Assembly: GCA_948567375.1 (NCBI GenBank)
Contig: OX419756.1
Span: 63,590,552-63,654,551, forward strand
Reading direction: 5' to 3'
Origin: Lunularia cruciata
Lineage: Eukaryota > Streptophyta > Marchantiopsida > Lunulariales > Lunulariaceae
Length of the DNA stretch: 64,000 nucleotides
The translations under genes were made by a program, and so were the position numbers. The notes beneath the pieces were generated by a model. That model worked only from the letters and a program-made list of their open reading frames with translations. It was not told the DNA's origin and made no database searches. Numbering within the stretch: the first letter of the stretch is position 1; every line of letters starts with the position of its first letter. Below are positions 1 to 10,720 of the stretch, in pieces.

Positions 1-1794
1 GAACTCGGAGTTGAAGAGGCGTATAACCCGAGGTGAAAAGGAGAGAGAAGTATTGCAAGTGGAAGCAGTAGAGAGAAGTCAGGTAATCAAAGACCTGAAG
101 AGAGAAGTGAGCTATCGAGAGGATCTTGCGAGGAAGAGTGACATCGCAAGCGAGAGACAGGTAGCGGAGCACAAAATCTTGAAGCAGCAGTTTGCTGATT
201 CAAGAGTAGAGCTTATCAATGCTATGGCAAGGGTAACATCGAAGGAACAAGAGCTCGATCGACTGATGGAGAGTATGGAGGAGAAGAAGCAACTCTGGCA
301 AAGAGAGTTGTCTGTGCGGTATAGAGAAGAAGAGAGATTACAAGAGTTACTTTGTAATCAGGAAGAGAAAGTTGTACAGAAGAAGAAAGAGAAGGAAGCG
401 GTGAAAGCCGAGTTCAAGGAAGAGTTGGCGATGTACAGAGAGGAATGGCTTGCAGATCGGGAACAAGAATGAAAGACAAGATTGGAGCCATTGAAGGAGA
501 TAGTCCTCAGAGTGAATGCAATGTTAAGTATAGAAGCCAGCGTTCGAATTGAAGAAGCACGACTACACGAGTTGAAGTTGTTGGTGCAAGAGACGAGGCA
601 AAGACAAGCAAAGGACACGGAAATGAATGACTTGTTAATAAAACTAAGAACTCGTGTAGATAGAAAGGTGTTAGAAGTAGAGGATAACATTTCAATTAGA
701 TTAGACTTAGTGAAAATAGAGTTAGAAAAGCTTCAGAAAGATGTTAAGGCAAAACCCGAAGTAGATACCATAGGAATCCAAATGTCTTTGGAGTTGCCCT
801 TAGAGACATTAGAGAAGAGTGGGTCAGGAGATAAGGAGTTAGATAGATTACCCACTAGTGCAATTTCAGATCAGGAAAGAGAATTGCTGGATCTGGTCAA
901 AGAAGTAGGAGATGTTAAACCCGAGGAAAATGTAGTAGGAAGTAAGATTACTTCAGGTTCGGGTTTGAAAGCCAAGGAAGAAGTAGACATTGGATCGGAG
1001 TTGAAACTGATTTGAGATTTGAAGAGGCAGATATGAAGAGGTGCATTGTCATTTCGGATCTGCAGGTTAGAACAGTTGTTGTAGAACGGTATAGTTGTTA
1101 GAACTGTCGATTGTTCACTATTTAAGAGTGGCATTCGCAGGAAAATGTTGTTCAGTGCTCATTATTTCTGAGAATAGATAAAGCGAAGTGCTGTGAAGCA
1201 GTGCTCGTCGCTTGAGCTTGATTCCAAGTATCAATTTTGCAATTGTGTTTGTAAGTGTTTGGAGAAATTCAAAGTGCAAGTCAGAGTTCTTGTTGGATGC
1301 TGGATTCCATAGCCTTGATCTTCATTCTGTGTGTTTGATCCTGAATGAAGTGCAATCGAAGCAATGCCTTGACAGATCTGAGAGGAATTGTAGTGTTGGT
1401 AGTATTCGGCATTTGTGAGTACAATGCAAAGTTGATGTGAAGCAATTTTGATCAAGGAAGTTGTACCTTCAGTGGAGAGGTGGAACACAATTCTGAGGCA
1501 AAGTCGTTTTGTAGTGAAGTGCCATTTTTGGGAGAGCTTGAATCATCACAATCAAGATTGTTTGGAAAGAATTGAAGGATTTGTGATTAAGGAGTGTGAA
1601 TTTGTGACAAGATTGCGAGTCAGTGCTTGTTATTCTCTTCTGGGTGTGGTTTCTACCTAAGAGACTAAAGAAGAACTCAAGAAGAACTAAATTGTTACTT
1701 TGCTTTGTATTTGGACATTTCTGACTTGTATCTCTGCGGGAACAAACTTTACTTACCCGATTACCGCAAAAGTGATATTTGCCGGGTTGTCACA
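1..1794 (+). mobile_element. Family A (A1) LTR, right-hand part
   Basis: The sequence matches the right half of the complete A1 LTRs at 42754-46536 and 52703-56486. It holds the end of the LTR-encoded ORF and then about 780 bp of non-coding U5-like sequence ending in GGGTTGTCACA at 1794. The next bases, TGGGT, continue a family B integrase gene at the position that reads GTGGGTAGATTT in the copy near 57648. This is therefore an A insertion into B1. The left edge lies outside the window, so it could be a solo LTR or the 3' LTR of a full element. Confidence 0.88.
11..1015 (+). pseudogene. LTR-encoded coiled-coil protein, C-terminal part (A1)
   Basis: This is the C-terminal third of the long ORF found inside family A LTRs. 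The frame is open from the window edge to a stop at 1013-1015, broken only by a TGA at 470-472 where sister copies have AGG. The protein is rich in Glu, Lys, Arg and Leu with heptad-like spacing, predicting a long coiled coil. It is followed by a Val/Asp/Ile-rich tail ending near the motif EEVDIGS, which all copies share. No enzymatic motif is visible. The function is unknown. The gene lies wholly inside the LTR, so it is neither gag nor pol. Confidence 0.8.
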
Positions 1795-1799
1795 TGGGT

Positions 1800-2540
1800 A
1801 GATTTCTTTATGAACGCATTATCACTAGGTTTGGATGCCCTTTGGAGTTAGTTTTTGATAGAGGAGGAGAGTTTACAAGAAGCATCACTACAACCATGCT
1901 ATGACATTTCTCTATCACACATAGAGTAACTGCATCCTATAAGCCAAATTCCAATGGCTTGGCAGAGAGAACAAATCAGACCTTGTGCATGATGTTGGCC
2001 AAAGATGCAGAAATGGAGAGGGCTAAACATCATTGAGACAAGAGGATTCATGCCATTTTGTGGGAGTATAGGACAACCATGAAGACTTCAACCGGATATT
2101 TTGCATTTCAATTGGTATATGGTATTGAGTCTACCTTACCTATTCACTTTGATCTTCTTACCTTCCAAAGCATTCATAAGAGATTGAAAAAAGCACAAGG
2201 AGGTGATGTAGAGAAGTCAAGGAAGGAACAACTCATGGAGTTGGAAGAGGCAAGAGCAGTTGCTATGGTTTGAGTGGAGCAAGCCTAAAGGAAACAAAAG
2301 GAGAGCTATGACAAGAGGCAAGGCAAGAAGAAGGTGGAGCCTTTCAAGGAAGGTGATTGGGTAATGTTGTTTGATTCTATTTGATTCAAGAGAGTGCAAA
2401 AGAAGTTTTTGCCTAAGTACTTTGGACCTTTCATAGTGGAGAAGGTGTGGAGCAATTACACCTATGATCTCAAGGAGTTGGGAGGAAGACACTTTGATAG
2501 GATTAACCATGATAAGTTGAAGATGTACCATCAAAGGTAG
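1800..2540 (+). pseudogene. Family B1 integrase, C-terminal part
   Basis: Translation gives the second half of a Ty3/gypsy integrase. It starts near FLYERIITRFGCPLELV, carries the catalytic Asp region (SDRG in other copies, here DRGGEF) and the Glu region (NGLAERTNQT), and ends in a GPY/F-type module (KYFGPFIVEKVW) and a C-terminal YHQR. There are scattered stops, including a TGA at 2382-2384 that falls between the core and the GPY/F module, at the same place as in B2 and B4. The 5' part of the gene is displaced by the A1 LTR ending at 1794. The protein would insert element cDNA into the genome. Confidence 0.85.
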
Positions 2541-2577
2541 AGAGACCTTCACTTTGAAGACAAAGTGAAAAGTTAGT

Positions 2578-2584
2578 GGGGGGG
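2578..2584 (+). other. Polypurine tract of B1
   Basis: A run of seven G lies 4 bp before the 3' LTR start at 2589. It is the expected primer for plus-strand synthesis. The B4 equivalent, CCCGGGGG, lies just before 58437. Confidence 0.7.
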
Positions 2585-2588
2585 TAAA

Positions 2589-3280
2589 TGTAACACCTAT
2601 TTGTGCATGTGTGTGGTATTATGATATTTAGCTTGGTATTACAAGTACTTAAGAGATATGATTTATATAGAGATAAAGGATGGTTTTATATTAGTCATGG
2701 TTAGCTAAAGTTAGTCATAGCTAAGATAGAGGGGACCTTACTTTAGAGGAAGTAGAAAAGATGAGCACTACTATTTTGAATTTTAGTGTATTGACTTGGT
2801 GTTATTCCTAGGTGTTTGGCTTTGAGGAAAGAGTTGAGAACTCTTGGGCCCGCAAGCCTTTTTGTTTTGGATTCTTCTTTAGTCCAAGAATAGCCCATGT
2901 AAATGAATACTTGACTTAGTGGTTGGGTCAAGATAAGATCACATGCTTAGGGGAATATGCCCATGTGAATGGATATTCCTTTCTAGTTTTTGACTTTACT
3001 TGACTTTTAGTCTAGTAACTTGAGTTAATATGGTAATTAGTAGCTTTGGTGCGTAACTATTTCACAAGTATATAAACAAGGGGTGAAGAAGTACTCATCA
3101 TCCTTTCATTTGCAACTATCTCTCTCACATTGAGTTCTCTATTGAGCAATGTCTTGAGTCTTGGAGTGTTAGCCTTGGAGGAGTATGATGGAATTGGGGT
3201 TCCTTGCCTTCTTAGTCCATGGTGTGCTACCATAATAGCCATCAAAGGTTCATTTTGAGTGAGAGACAGGCTGGCTCACA
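2589..3280 (+). repeat. Family B 3' LTR (B1)
   Basis: This 692-bp LTR starts TGTAACACC and ends GGCTGGCTCACA. It aligns over its full length with 33847-34540 and 58437-59128 (+) and with 4885-5573 (-). It contains a TATA box at 3069-3076 followed by a conserved CAAGGGGTGA. It follows the polypurine tract and is therefore the 3' LTR of the B1 remnant. The expected 5-bp target duplication (GAACA on the right) cannot be checked because the other end is missing. Confidence 0.88.
3069..3076 (+). promoter_or_regulatory. TATA box of family B LTR
   Basis: TATATAAA is followed by CAAGGGG and is conserved in every family B LTR copy of the window (34327, 58917, and 5088-5095 on the minus strand). It is the likely core promoter, with transcription starting roughly 30 bp downstream. 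Confidence 0.6.
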
Positions 3281-3640
3281 GAACAACTAGCTCTCTATGT
3301 GTGATGTATTGTGTCAAACCACCATCTAGAGATGTCAAGATCTGAAATGGACACCTCTCCACATCGGTCTTCCATAACCCTAGATTGACTACTATAGCCT
3401 TTCCCAACATAACGGCCTGTGCACTAGAGTCTAACAAGACTCTTTGTGGTGTATAGACCTTCCCTAAAGGTCCTTCCAAACAGAAAATCCCCCTTTGGTT
3501 ATCTAATAGGACAATGCCAAGTGTGAACCGTGCTCTTTCAAAGGCTGGTCTAGTTGGCCGGTCCCTAAACTCCTCCACTCTAGCCTCTACTGCCTGTCAT
3601 AAACCACTAGTCACTAAATGGATCCCATGCTCCTATTATG
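3281..3640 (-). pseudogene. Ty3/gypsy aspartic protease fragment (fourth family, D)
   Basis: The minus strand reads about 100 residues with the pattern VLLDSSAQAVMLGKA near the middle, which resembles the D-T/S-G-A active site and flap-side helix of gypsy proteases. Further on, CPFQILTSL resembles the conserved second half. The catalytic triplet is DSS rather than DTG or DSG, so the enzyme is probably dead. The sequence differs from the A protease (DSGS) and the B protease (DGGS), so it is a remnant of a fourth element family. It lies directly beside the B1 3' LTR, and no LTR of its own is visible. Confidence 0.6.
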
Positions 3641-3649
3641 CTCTTGCTC

Positions 3650-4884
3650 CTTCTCTACTTCTATATCATGAATAATCTCAAGTATCAAATCAACAAACTA
3701 GTGTTTCAAGATCTCATTCTCTGCTACTTGTCTTTCTCTTGCTATGTCATTCTGCTCTATTATTCTATCTCTACTCCCCACTTCCTTCTTCAAGTTCTCA
3801 ATTACTTGATTTTGTACTACTAGATCTACTTGTAGTACTTTCCTCTCTTCCTCAACTTAGATTACACTCTTCTTCAATTCCGAGTTCTCTTCTTCTAATC
3901 TCGCTCACACTTGCAATACAGTCTTCACCTCCAGACACTTTGACTGCATGTTCTTCTTCTTGTGCTCCAAGTTTACTAACAATGGGCACACAATCTCCCA
4001 CAAATACTCCACTCCTTCACTAGAGGTTTCCTCAACTTGCGGACAAGGCTCCTTCTTTGCCTCTTCTTCTCTTGATACTTGTCTTCTCAGCTGCAATTGC
4101 CTTGTGGGAATGGATTCTTTGCTCCCCAAACTTCCACTCTCCACTTTTCTTACCTTACTTGGTCCCACCTCATACTTTGCCTTCCTTCTAGAGCAGACTC
4201 CTCTTTGAATAGTCATCCTCTTCTCCTCCAACGCTGGAACCTCGTCTTTGGCTCTCAGGTCACCTCCTTCTTCCATCTCCATCTTTACTTCCTATGCTTT
4301 GGGTATCAATTGCATCTCCACTCCATCATTGCTGTTGCTACTTGTGTCCCCACTCTGCAGCGTGAACTCAGGTTCTTCCTCCTTCCCCAAGTCTTCTTCC
4401 TTGCAGTCGGCCTCTCCTTCTGACTCTTTGCCCGACGATGCAATTACCACCAAATCTTTCCTTGGGTTCACCTTTCTAGCTTTTTGAGATCTTGCCATTG
4501 CCACTTCTTCTTCTTCTCCTTTTCAACTCCTCTTCTTCAACTTTGGCGTGCCTACCTTCACTCGCACACTCTGCCCCGTCTGCACGTAGTACTTGTCACT
4601 GCTTCTGATTTGCAAGATGTACAATTGCTCCTCTGCATCATCTCCTCTTCTCAAATTGAGATGGAAGTGTGACACCATCCTGTGTCTCTCTTCCGCTTTG
4701 AGCAAGTTCAGCTCCATATAGAAATGGGCTGCAAATGGCACAATGTAATGTGGAGGTATCTTGTCTTGCAAATTCCACACCATCTGTCTTGCACGTTGGT
4801 GAAAAAATTTTGCCCAATTGATTGGCTCTCTTGCAAACATCTTGAGGAAAAACACCGCTTGATGTTTCATAACGTAGGTTGTTC
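3650..4884 (-). pseudogene. Fragment of LTR-encoded protein, A1-like
   Basis: Minus-strand reading frames reproduce the middle of the family A LTR protein. First comes the core domain (TTYVMKHQAVFF, NWAKFFHQRARQMV, PPHYIVPFAAHFY) near 4885-4700. An acidic linker ending near 4290 follows, then the start of the coiled coil near 3905. Several frameshifts and stops are present. The fragment is cut at 4884 by a minus-strand family B LTR, exactly inside the core domain, so this LTR was probably a target of B insertion. Confidence 0.75.
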
Positions 4885-5573
4885 TATGAACTGGCCTGTC
4901 TCTCACTTGGGATGAACCTCGGATGGCTATTATGGTAGCGCACCATGGACTTAGAAGGCAAGGAACCTCAACTCCATCATACTCTTCCAAGGCTAACACT
5001 CCAAGACTCAAGACATTGTCACTAGAGAACTCAATGAGAGAGAGATAGTTGCAAATGAAAGGATGATGAGTACCTCCTCACCCCTTGTTTATATACTTGT
5101 GAAATAGCTATGTACCAAAGTTGCTAACTACCATAGTAACTCAAGTTACTAGACTAAAAGTCAAGTAAAGTCAAAAGGTATAAAGGAATATCCATTCACA
5201 TAGGCATATTCCACTAGCATGTGATCTTATCTTGACCCAACCACTAAGTCAAGGATTCCTTCACATGGGCTATCCTTGGACTATAGAAGAATCCAAAACA
5301 AAAAGGTATGCGGCCCAAGAGTTCTCAACTCTTTCCTCAATGCCAAACACTTGAAAATAATACCAAGTCAACACACTAGAATCCAAAATAGTGGTGCTCA
5401 TCTTTTCCACTACCTCTAAAGTAACATCCCCTCTATCTTAGCTATGACTAACTTTAGCTAATCATGACTAATGTAGAATCATCCTTTATCTCTATATAAA
5501 TGATATCTCCCAAGTACTTGTAATACCAAGCTAAATATCACAATACCACACACATGCACAAATGGGTATTACA
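4885..5573 (-). repeat. Family B 3' LTR of B2
   Basis: This is the reverse complement of the B LTR, running from TATGAACTGGCC (degenerate TGTGAGCCGG) at 4885 to GGGTATTACA at 5573. The internal region begins at once with TTTACCC. The TATA box is at 5088-5095 on the minus strand. The left flank is the core domain of an A-like LTR ORF. Confidence 0.85.
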
Positions 5574-5621
5574 TTTACCCTTGGACTAAGTTTCCACTTT
5601 GTCCTCAAAGTGAAGGTCTCT

Positions 5622-6930
5622 CTACCTTCTATGATACATCTTCAACTTATCATAGTTAATCCTATCAAAGTGTCTTCCTCCCAACTCCTTGAGATCATAG
5701 GTGTTATTGCCCCACACCTTCTCCACTATGAAAGGTCCAAAGTATTTAGGCAAAAACTTCTTTTGCACTCTCTTGAATCAAATAGAATCAAACAACATTA
5801 CCCAATCACCTTCTTTGAAAGGCTCCACCTCTTCTTGCCTTGCCTCTTTTCATAGCTCTCCTTTTGTTCCTTTCGGCTTTCTCCACTCAAACCATAGCAC
5901 CTGCTCTTGCCTCTTCCAACTCCATGAGTTGATCCTTCCTCGAATTCTCTCCATCACCTCCTTGTGCTTTCTTCAATCTCCTATGAATGCTTTGGAAGGT
6001 AGGAAGATCAAAGTGAATAAGTAAGGTAGACTCAATACCATATACCAATTGAAATGGAGAATATTTGGTGGAAGTCTTCATGGTTATCCTATACTCCCAC
6101 AAAACTGCATGAATCCTCTTGTCCCAATGATGTTTAGCTCTCTCCATTTCTGCATCTTTGGCCAACATCATGCACAAGGTCTGATTGGTTTTCTCTACCA
6201 AGCCATTAGAATTTGGCTTATAGGTAGAAGTTACTCTATGTGTGATAGAGAAATGTTGTAGCATGGCTGTAGTGATGCTTCCTATAAACTCTCCTCCTCT
6301 ATCAGAAACTAACTCCAAAGTGCATCCAAACCTAGTGATAATGCATTCATAAAGAAATCTACCAACTTCATCTTCATTCTTGTCTCTCAATGGTCTAGCC
6401 TTAACCCACTAAGTAAGGGAATTAGTAACTACCACAATGCACCAATTGTTCCTTGGGGTTCTATTGAGAGGACCTACAAAATCAATTCCCCACTTCTCAA
6501 AAGGTCCTTGCAATGGAATTGATCTAAGTGGTAGAGTGGATGTAGACTTTCTAGCAAAAGCTTGAAAAACATGACAAATTTTGCAATTATCAAGACAATC
6601 CTTGAAAATCCCTCTCCAATGGTAACTTGCATCTAGAATCTTGAAAGCAGTCACCTTCATGAAACTCCTTTATAAGTAGGATAGACTCTTCCTTACCCAC
6701 TGCTCTTCAAAGTAGACCATCTGCTCCTTGGTGAAAAAGAATATCCTCCACCATTGTGTAAGGTCTAGATCTTGTTGCAAGAGCCTTCCTCTCCCTAGCA
6801 TGCATCCCTTTTGGATAGTCACCTCTTGTCACAAAATCCACAATCTCCTTGTACTCCATTGGAATCTCTTGAGTGACTGAGATTGTTAAGAGCTCCTCAT
6901 TTGGGAAGAAATCATCCACTGGATCATCTC
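5622..6930 (-). pseudogene. Family B2 integrase
   Basis: This is a Ty3/gypsy integrase read on the minus strand. An HHCC-type zinc-binding region (HWRGIFKDCLDNCKICH) lies near 6610, followed by the core with Asp in WGIDFVGP (near 6490), Asp in LVSDRGGEF (near 6300) and Glu in NGLVEKTNQ (near 6200). The TSTKYSPFQLVYG block and a GPF module end at 5622. A frameshift lies between 6660 and 6707, a stop near 6400, and a TGA at 5780-5778 just before the GPY/F module. The enzyme would join cDNA ends to target DNA. The missing chromodomain and the sequence style fit non-chromoviral gypsy elements. Confidence 0.87.
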
Positions 6931-7914
6931 CATGATGATCATAGGCTCTAGATTACAAATTAGCATTTGCATGTTTCTTTCCTTGCCTATCCTCAATGGT
7001 GAAGTCATACTCAAACAAGAGTATCATCTACCTTGCTAGTCTCCCTTCAACATTAGGCTTGTTGAAGATGTACTTCAAAGCCTTGTGATCCGTGACAATG
7101 GTGGCTTTCCCTCCAATCAAGAAGTGTCTAAACTTCTTGAGACCAAATATCACTGCTAACCCTTCTCTCTCCGTGATAGAGTAGTTCTTTTATGCTAAAA
7201 CCATCTACCTACTAGCATAAGCTATTGGATGATCATGCCCATCTTGGTCTAATTGACTAAGAGTGCATCTTACAGCTACATTAGAAACATCAATGTGGAG
7301 GATGAAAGGCTTACTCCAATCAAGTTTAGCAAGAATTGGAGCTACAACAAGGGGTTGCTTGAGCTCCTCAAAAGCTTTGAGAGCCTCCTTGTCCTCCAAA
7401 ATCACCATGTAATCTACATCCTTCTTCATGTAGATGGTCAATGCATAAGCCTTGTTGGAAAATGAGAAGATGAACCTCCTGTAGTACCCAACCATCCCCA
7501 AGAATTGGCATAACTTTGTCAAGCTTGAAGGGAATGGAAGATCTAAGATTTTTCTCACCTTCTTAGGATCAACTGCTATTCCATCCTTGGAGATGATGTA
7601 CCCCAAAAGTAGACCTTCTTCACATCCAAAAATGTACTTCTCTCGGTTGAGTGATGCATTTGCCTCATCCAAGCATTGCAAGACCTTGATTAGGTGCTCA
7701 AAGTGCTCTTCCTTACTCCCATAGACACAAAAGTAATCAATGAAGTCTCTCATAAATTTCCCAATGAAAGGTTCAAATACCTTGTTCATGAACCGTTGGA
7801 ATGTGGCTGGAGCATTGCAAATCCCAAAATGCATGACCTTGAAAGTGTAAGTTCCCAAGGTGTGGTGAATGTAGTGAGTTGTTGATGCTCTAGTGCAATC
7901 TTGATTTGGTTATA
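6931..7914 (-). pseudogene. Family B2 reverse transcriptase (3' part) and RNase H
   Basis: The minus strand from about 7914 down encodes the RT palm and thumb (FGICNAPATFQRFMN, then FIDYFCVYG, where the catalytic FIDD has become FIDY). The thumb segment LGYIISKDGIAVDPKKV follows, then an RNase H beginning DVSNVAVRCTLSQ. RNase H continues to about 6930 with stops in the TEREGLAVI and DHKALKYI blocks. The RT gene is split at 7915-9635 by an inserted A-type LTR. Its N-terminal half resumes at 9641. Confidence 0.85.
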
Positions 7915-9635
7915 TGTGACAACCCGGCAAATATCACTTTTTTGGTAATCGGGTAAGTAAAGTTTGTTCTCACAAAGATACAATTTAGAATTGTTCAAAT
8001 ACAAAGTCAAACAACAACATGTAGTTCTTCTTAGTTACATCTTTAATCTCTTAGGTAGAAACTACACCTAGAAGAGAGTAACAAGCTCACGATCTTGACA
8101 ACTTGTCATGAATACACACACACATAATCACAATGTAGTAAATTCTGTCCAAATAACTCTTGATTGTGATGATTTAGATTCTCCCAAAGATGTCACTTCA
8201 TTGTGAAGAATGATTTTGCCTCATAATTGTGTTCCACCCTTCCATTGAAGGCACAACTTCCTCGATCAAAATTTCTTCACATCAACTTTGTGCTGCACTC
8301 ACATATGCAAAATACTACCAACACTACAATTCCTCTCAGATCTGTCAAGGCATTGCTCCGATGCACTTCACTCAGGATCAAACACATAGAATGAAGATCA
8401 AGGCTATGGAATCCAACATCCACAAACACACTGACTTGCACTTTGAAATTCTCCATACACTCATTAACAAAAATATAGAATTGACAATTGGAATAAAGCT
8501 CAAGCAACAAGCACTAAAAACAACACTTTGCTTTATTTATCTTCAAAACTATGAATACTTAACAACATAGTACTGCGAATGCTCCTCTTAAATATTGAAG
8601 CAAATGGCAGTTCTTGCTACTGTACCACTTTCTTACATCTCTTCCTCCCTGCAGATCCAAATTGACAATCCATCTATTCATATCTGCCTCTTCTTATCTC
8701 AAAACTGTTACTACCTTGATCCGATGTTTACTTCGTTTACGTCATCAGCTTTCAAACTTGATGATCTTCCTATCACTTCTCCTTCTTCGGGTATGTCTAC
8801 TATCAATTCCTTGGCTAATTCTACTATATCCTCATCAAGAGTTGTAATTGAAAGCATGTGTATACTATTTATGCCTTCAATTTGTAACCCACTTTCCCCT
8901 TATCACTCATGTTACTAACCCAAAGACACTTACAGTCTGATCTCGCACTTTGGGTTTATTCACTACTACTATTTCTCTTCTAATTTTATCATATCTTCAA
9001 TCAGAACTGAATTAAAGTCAAGGGTATCCTGACTATCTATTCTTCCTCTATCCTAACTCTCTCTAATGCCTCTGGCAAGATTCCCAAAGTCACCTTCACT
9101 GCACTTCAAGGTTTGACTATCTCAGACCTTGTCATCTTTGTCCTGAGGCAAAGAAGATTCTAACCCAAAGTTGTGTAAACCTAAAGTTTGAAGTCCAAAG
9201 TCTCAAGTCTCAAGTCCAAAGTCCGAAGTCTCAAGTCCAAAGTCTGAAGACGACAACCCAAAGACATTAAACTACTTTCTACATTTACTCCCAAAACTTC
9301 AAATACTTGTAACTTCTTCTCCAAACCTCCAAAATTTGCAATTTTAGTGGCAATAGAAAGCCCTAAACAAGACTCTTCTAACTAGATATACCAAGCTTGA
9401 TTTGGAATTGTAGACATTGAGATACGGTCCCCACAAGAATCATGACTTGCAACTTCCTTTCCTCCTTCAGGTTTGGTCCAATTTGAGTATTTATTCCTCT
9501 AGCACAACGTCGACTTCCTTGAGCTTGATCAAAACACAGGTTTCTCCTCATTTCTTCTCCATTTGGTTTCAATTTGGTTTCAGCAAAGCACTTCTTCTTT
9601 AAAACTTGTCCAAAATGAAAAATGTGGGTACCACA
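7915..9635 (-). mobile_element. Short A-type solo LTR (A4), TSD TTATA
   Basis: This 1721-bp minus-strand LTR begins (plus-strand reading) TGTGACAACCCGG and ends GGGTACCACA, the same termini as the 3.7-kb family A LTRs. It is flanked by perfect 5-bp duplications TTATA at 7910-7914 and 9636-9640. Its right-end (U5-like) 700 bp match the long LTRs. It keeps only about the last 50 codons of the LTR ORF (8690-8870, minus strand, ending in the NIGS motif) and then jumps to U3-type sequence, so about 2 kb of ORF is absent. It is inserted in the RT gene of B2. Confidence 0.88.
9191..9246 (-). repeat. Eight tandem heptamers in A4 U3
   Basis: On the plus strand the sequence is eight uninterrupted copies of AAGTCNN (CA, TC, TC, CA, CG, TC, CA, TG), 56 bp in all. 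It lies in the U3 part of the short A-type LTR, upstream of the expected promoter in the element's own orientation. Its position suggests a promoter or enhancer repeat, but no function is shown. Confidence 0.8.
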
Positions 9636-10300
9636 TTATATCCACTATATTGATCTCCAAAATTGTACTTCTCATGACCTGCAACCTCCTCCAAGATCTC
9701 ATCAATGAATGGCAATGGGTAGTAGTCCTTCTTGGTAACAGCATTGAGCTTCTTGTAATACACAAATACCCAAAGCTGGCCATTCTTTTTCTTCACAATG
9801 ACAATTGGAGACACCCATTCTGAATTCTCCACCTCAAAGATAAATCCGGCCTCCTTGAGCTTATCAATCTCCTCCTTTACAACCAAAGATACCGGTGGGC
9901 TAATGTGACATTACTTTTGGCGGATTGGTCTTGCATGTGACTCCACCTCTATCTTATGCTTCTCCAAGGTGACTTCCTTCAAATCCGTGTAACTAAAAGC
10001 AAACACATGGATGAACTTGCGGAAAATCTCCTCAAATCTCACCTTCTCCTCCTTGGTAACATTAGGTCCATCCTTGAGGGTAGCTAACCTTCTCTCTACC
10101 TCCTCAAGTGTCAATGGTAATATATTTGGGTCCTTCAAAACCTCTAGCTTAGGTGGAAAATCCATAGCACATAAGGGATACACATCTGAATCTGATTCAG
10201 ATTCATCCTTCTTTGTGGAAGTCTCCTCTTCCATGCTTGTGTCCACACCTAAAGCTCCTTCTTCAAAATATGATTCCCAATAATCAGAAGATGGTGTATC
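9636..10300 (-). pseudogene. Family B2 RT N-terminal half and upstream linker
   Basis: The minus strand encodes the RT fingers and palm start: EIDKLKEAGFIFEVENSEW, VSPIVIVKKKNGQLWV, then YKKLNAVTKKDYYPLPFIDE. It breaks at the A4 insertion just after the YSGYN block (catalytic region A). Upstream, 9911-10246 encodes the acidic protease-RT linker with EEVERRLATLKDGPNVTKEE and HKIEVESHARPIRQK. Together with 6931-7914 this would form one RT. A stop near 9905 interrupts the frame. Confidence 0.85.
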
Positions 10301-10720
10301 TCATTGTGACGTGTTGATAGTGTTAGTCACAAGAATTATGACTTTGTTGTTTGATGACCCAATCCTCAAATACCCTTTGAGCCATTGATTAGTTGTGCAT
10401 GCTGCTATCAACCATGGCCCCCCAAGAAGTAATTCATAGCTTGAATCCTTCAAGACTTGGAAAGTCATGAGATTTTGAACTTCCATAACTAAAACTACCA
10501 CCTTATCCATCACCCCTACTGGTCGAACTTGTTGCTTGTTTGCCATGCTCACCATAAATGTTGAAGGTCTTGAGGGTATCATACCCAACTTCTTCATCAG
10601 CCTTTCTGATATGGCGTTCACTGCTGATCCTCCATCAACCAATGCATCCTTGATGTTGTGACGATTCACTCTCACATCAATCTTGGAGGCATATTCACAA
10701 GCCTCCTATAGTGCTGGCTT
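10301..10720 (-). pseudogene. Family B2 aspartic protease
   Basis: The minus strand reads VNRHNIKDALVDGGSAVNAIS, with the catalytic Asp in the ALVDGGSAVN context typical of plant Athila-like proteases (family knowledge). LMKKLGMIPSRPSTF and a LLLGGPWLIAA block follow, equivalent to the protease C-terminal segment. The domain is collinear with B4 (41270-41600) and would process Gag-Pol. The frame is open for 124 codons and then ends in a stop at 10301. Confidence 0.82.

Noticed and set aside
4885-5573. B2 and B1 (2589-3280) LTRs as the two LTRs of one element
   Set aside because: They are in opposite orientation, and the sequence between them is a foreign protease piece and an A-like LTR ORF.
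9191-9246. Heptamer array as telomere-like repeat or CRISPR
   Set aside because: The unit AAGTCNN is not the plant telomere heptamer TTTAGGG, there are no spacers, and it lies inside an LTR U3.
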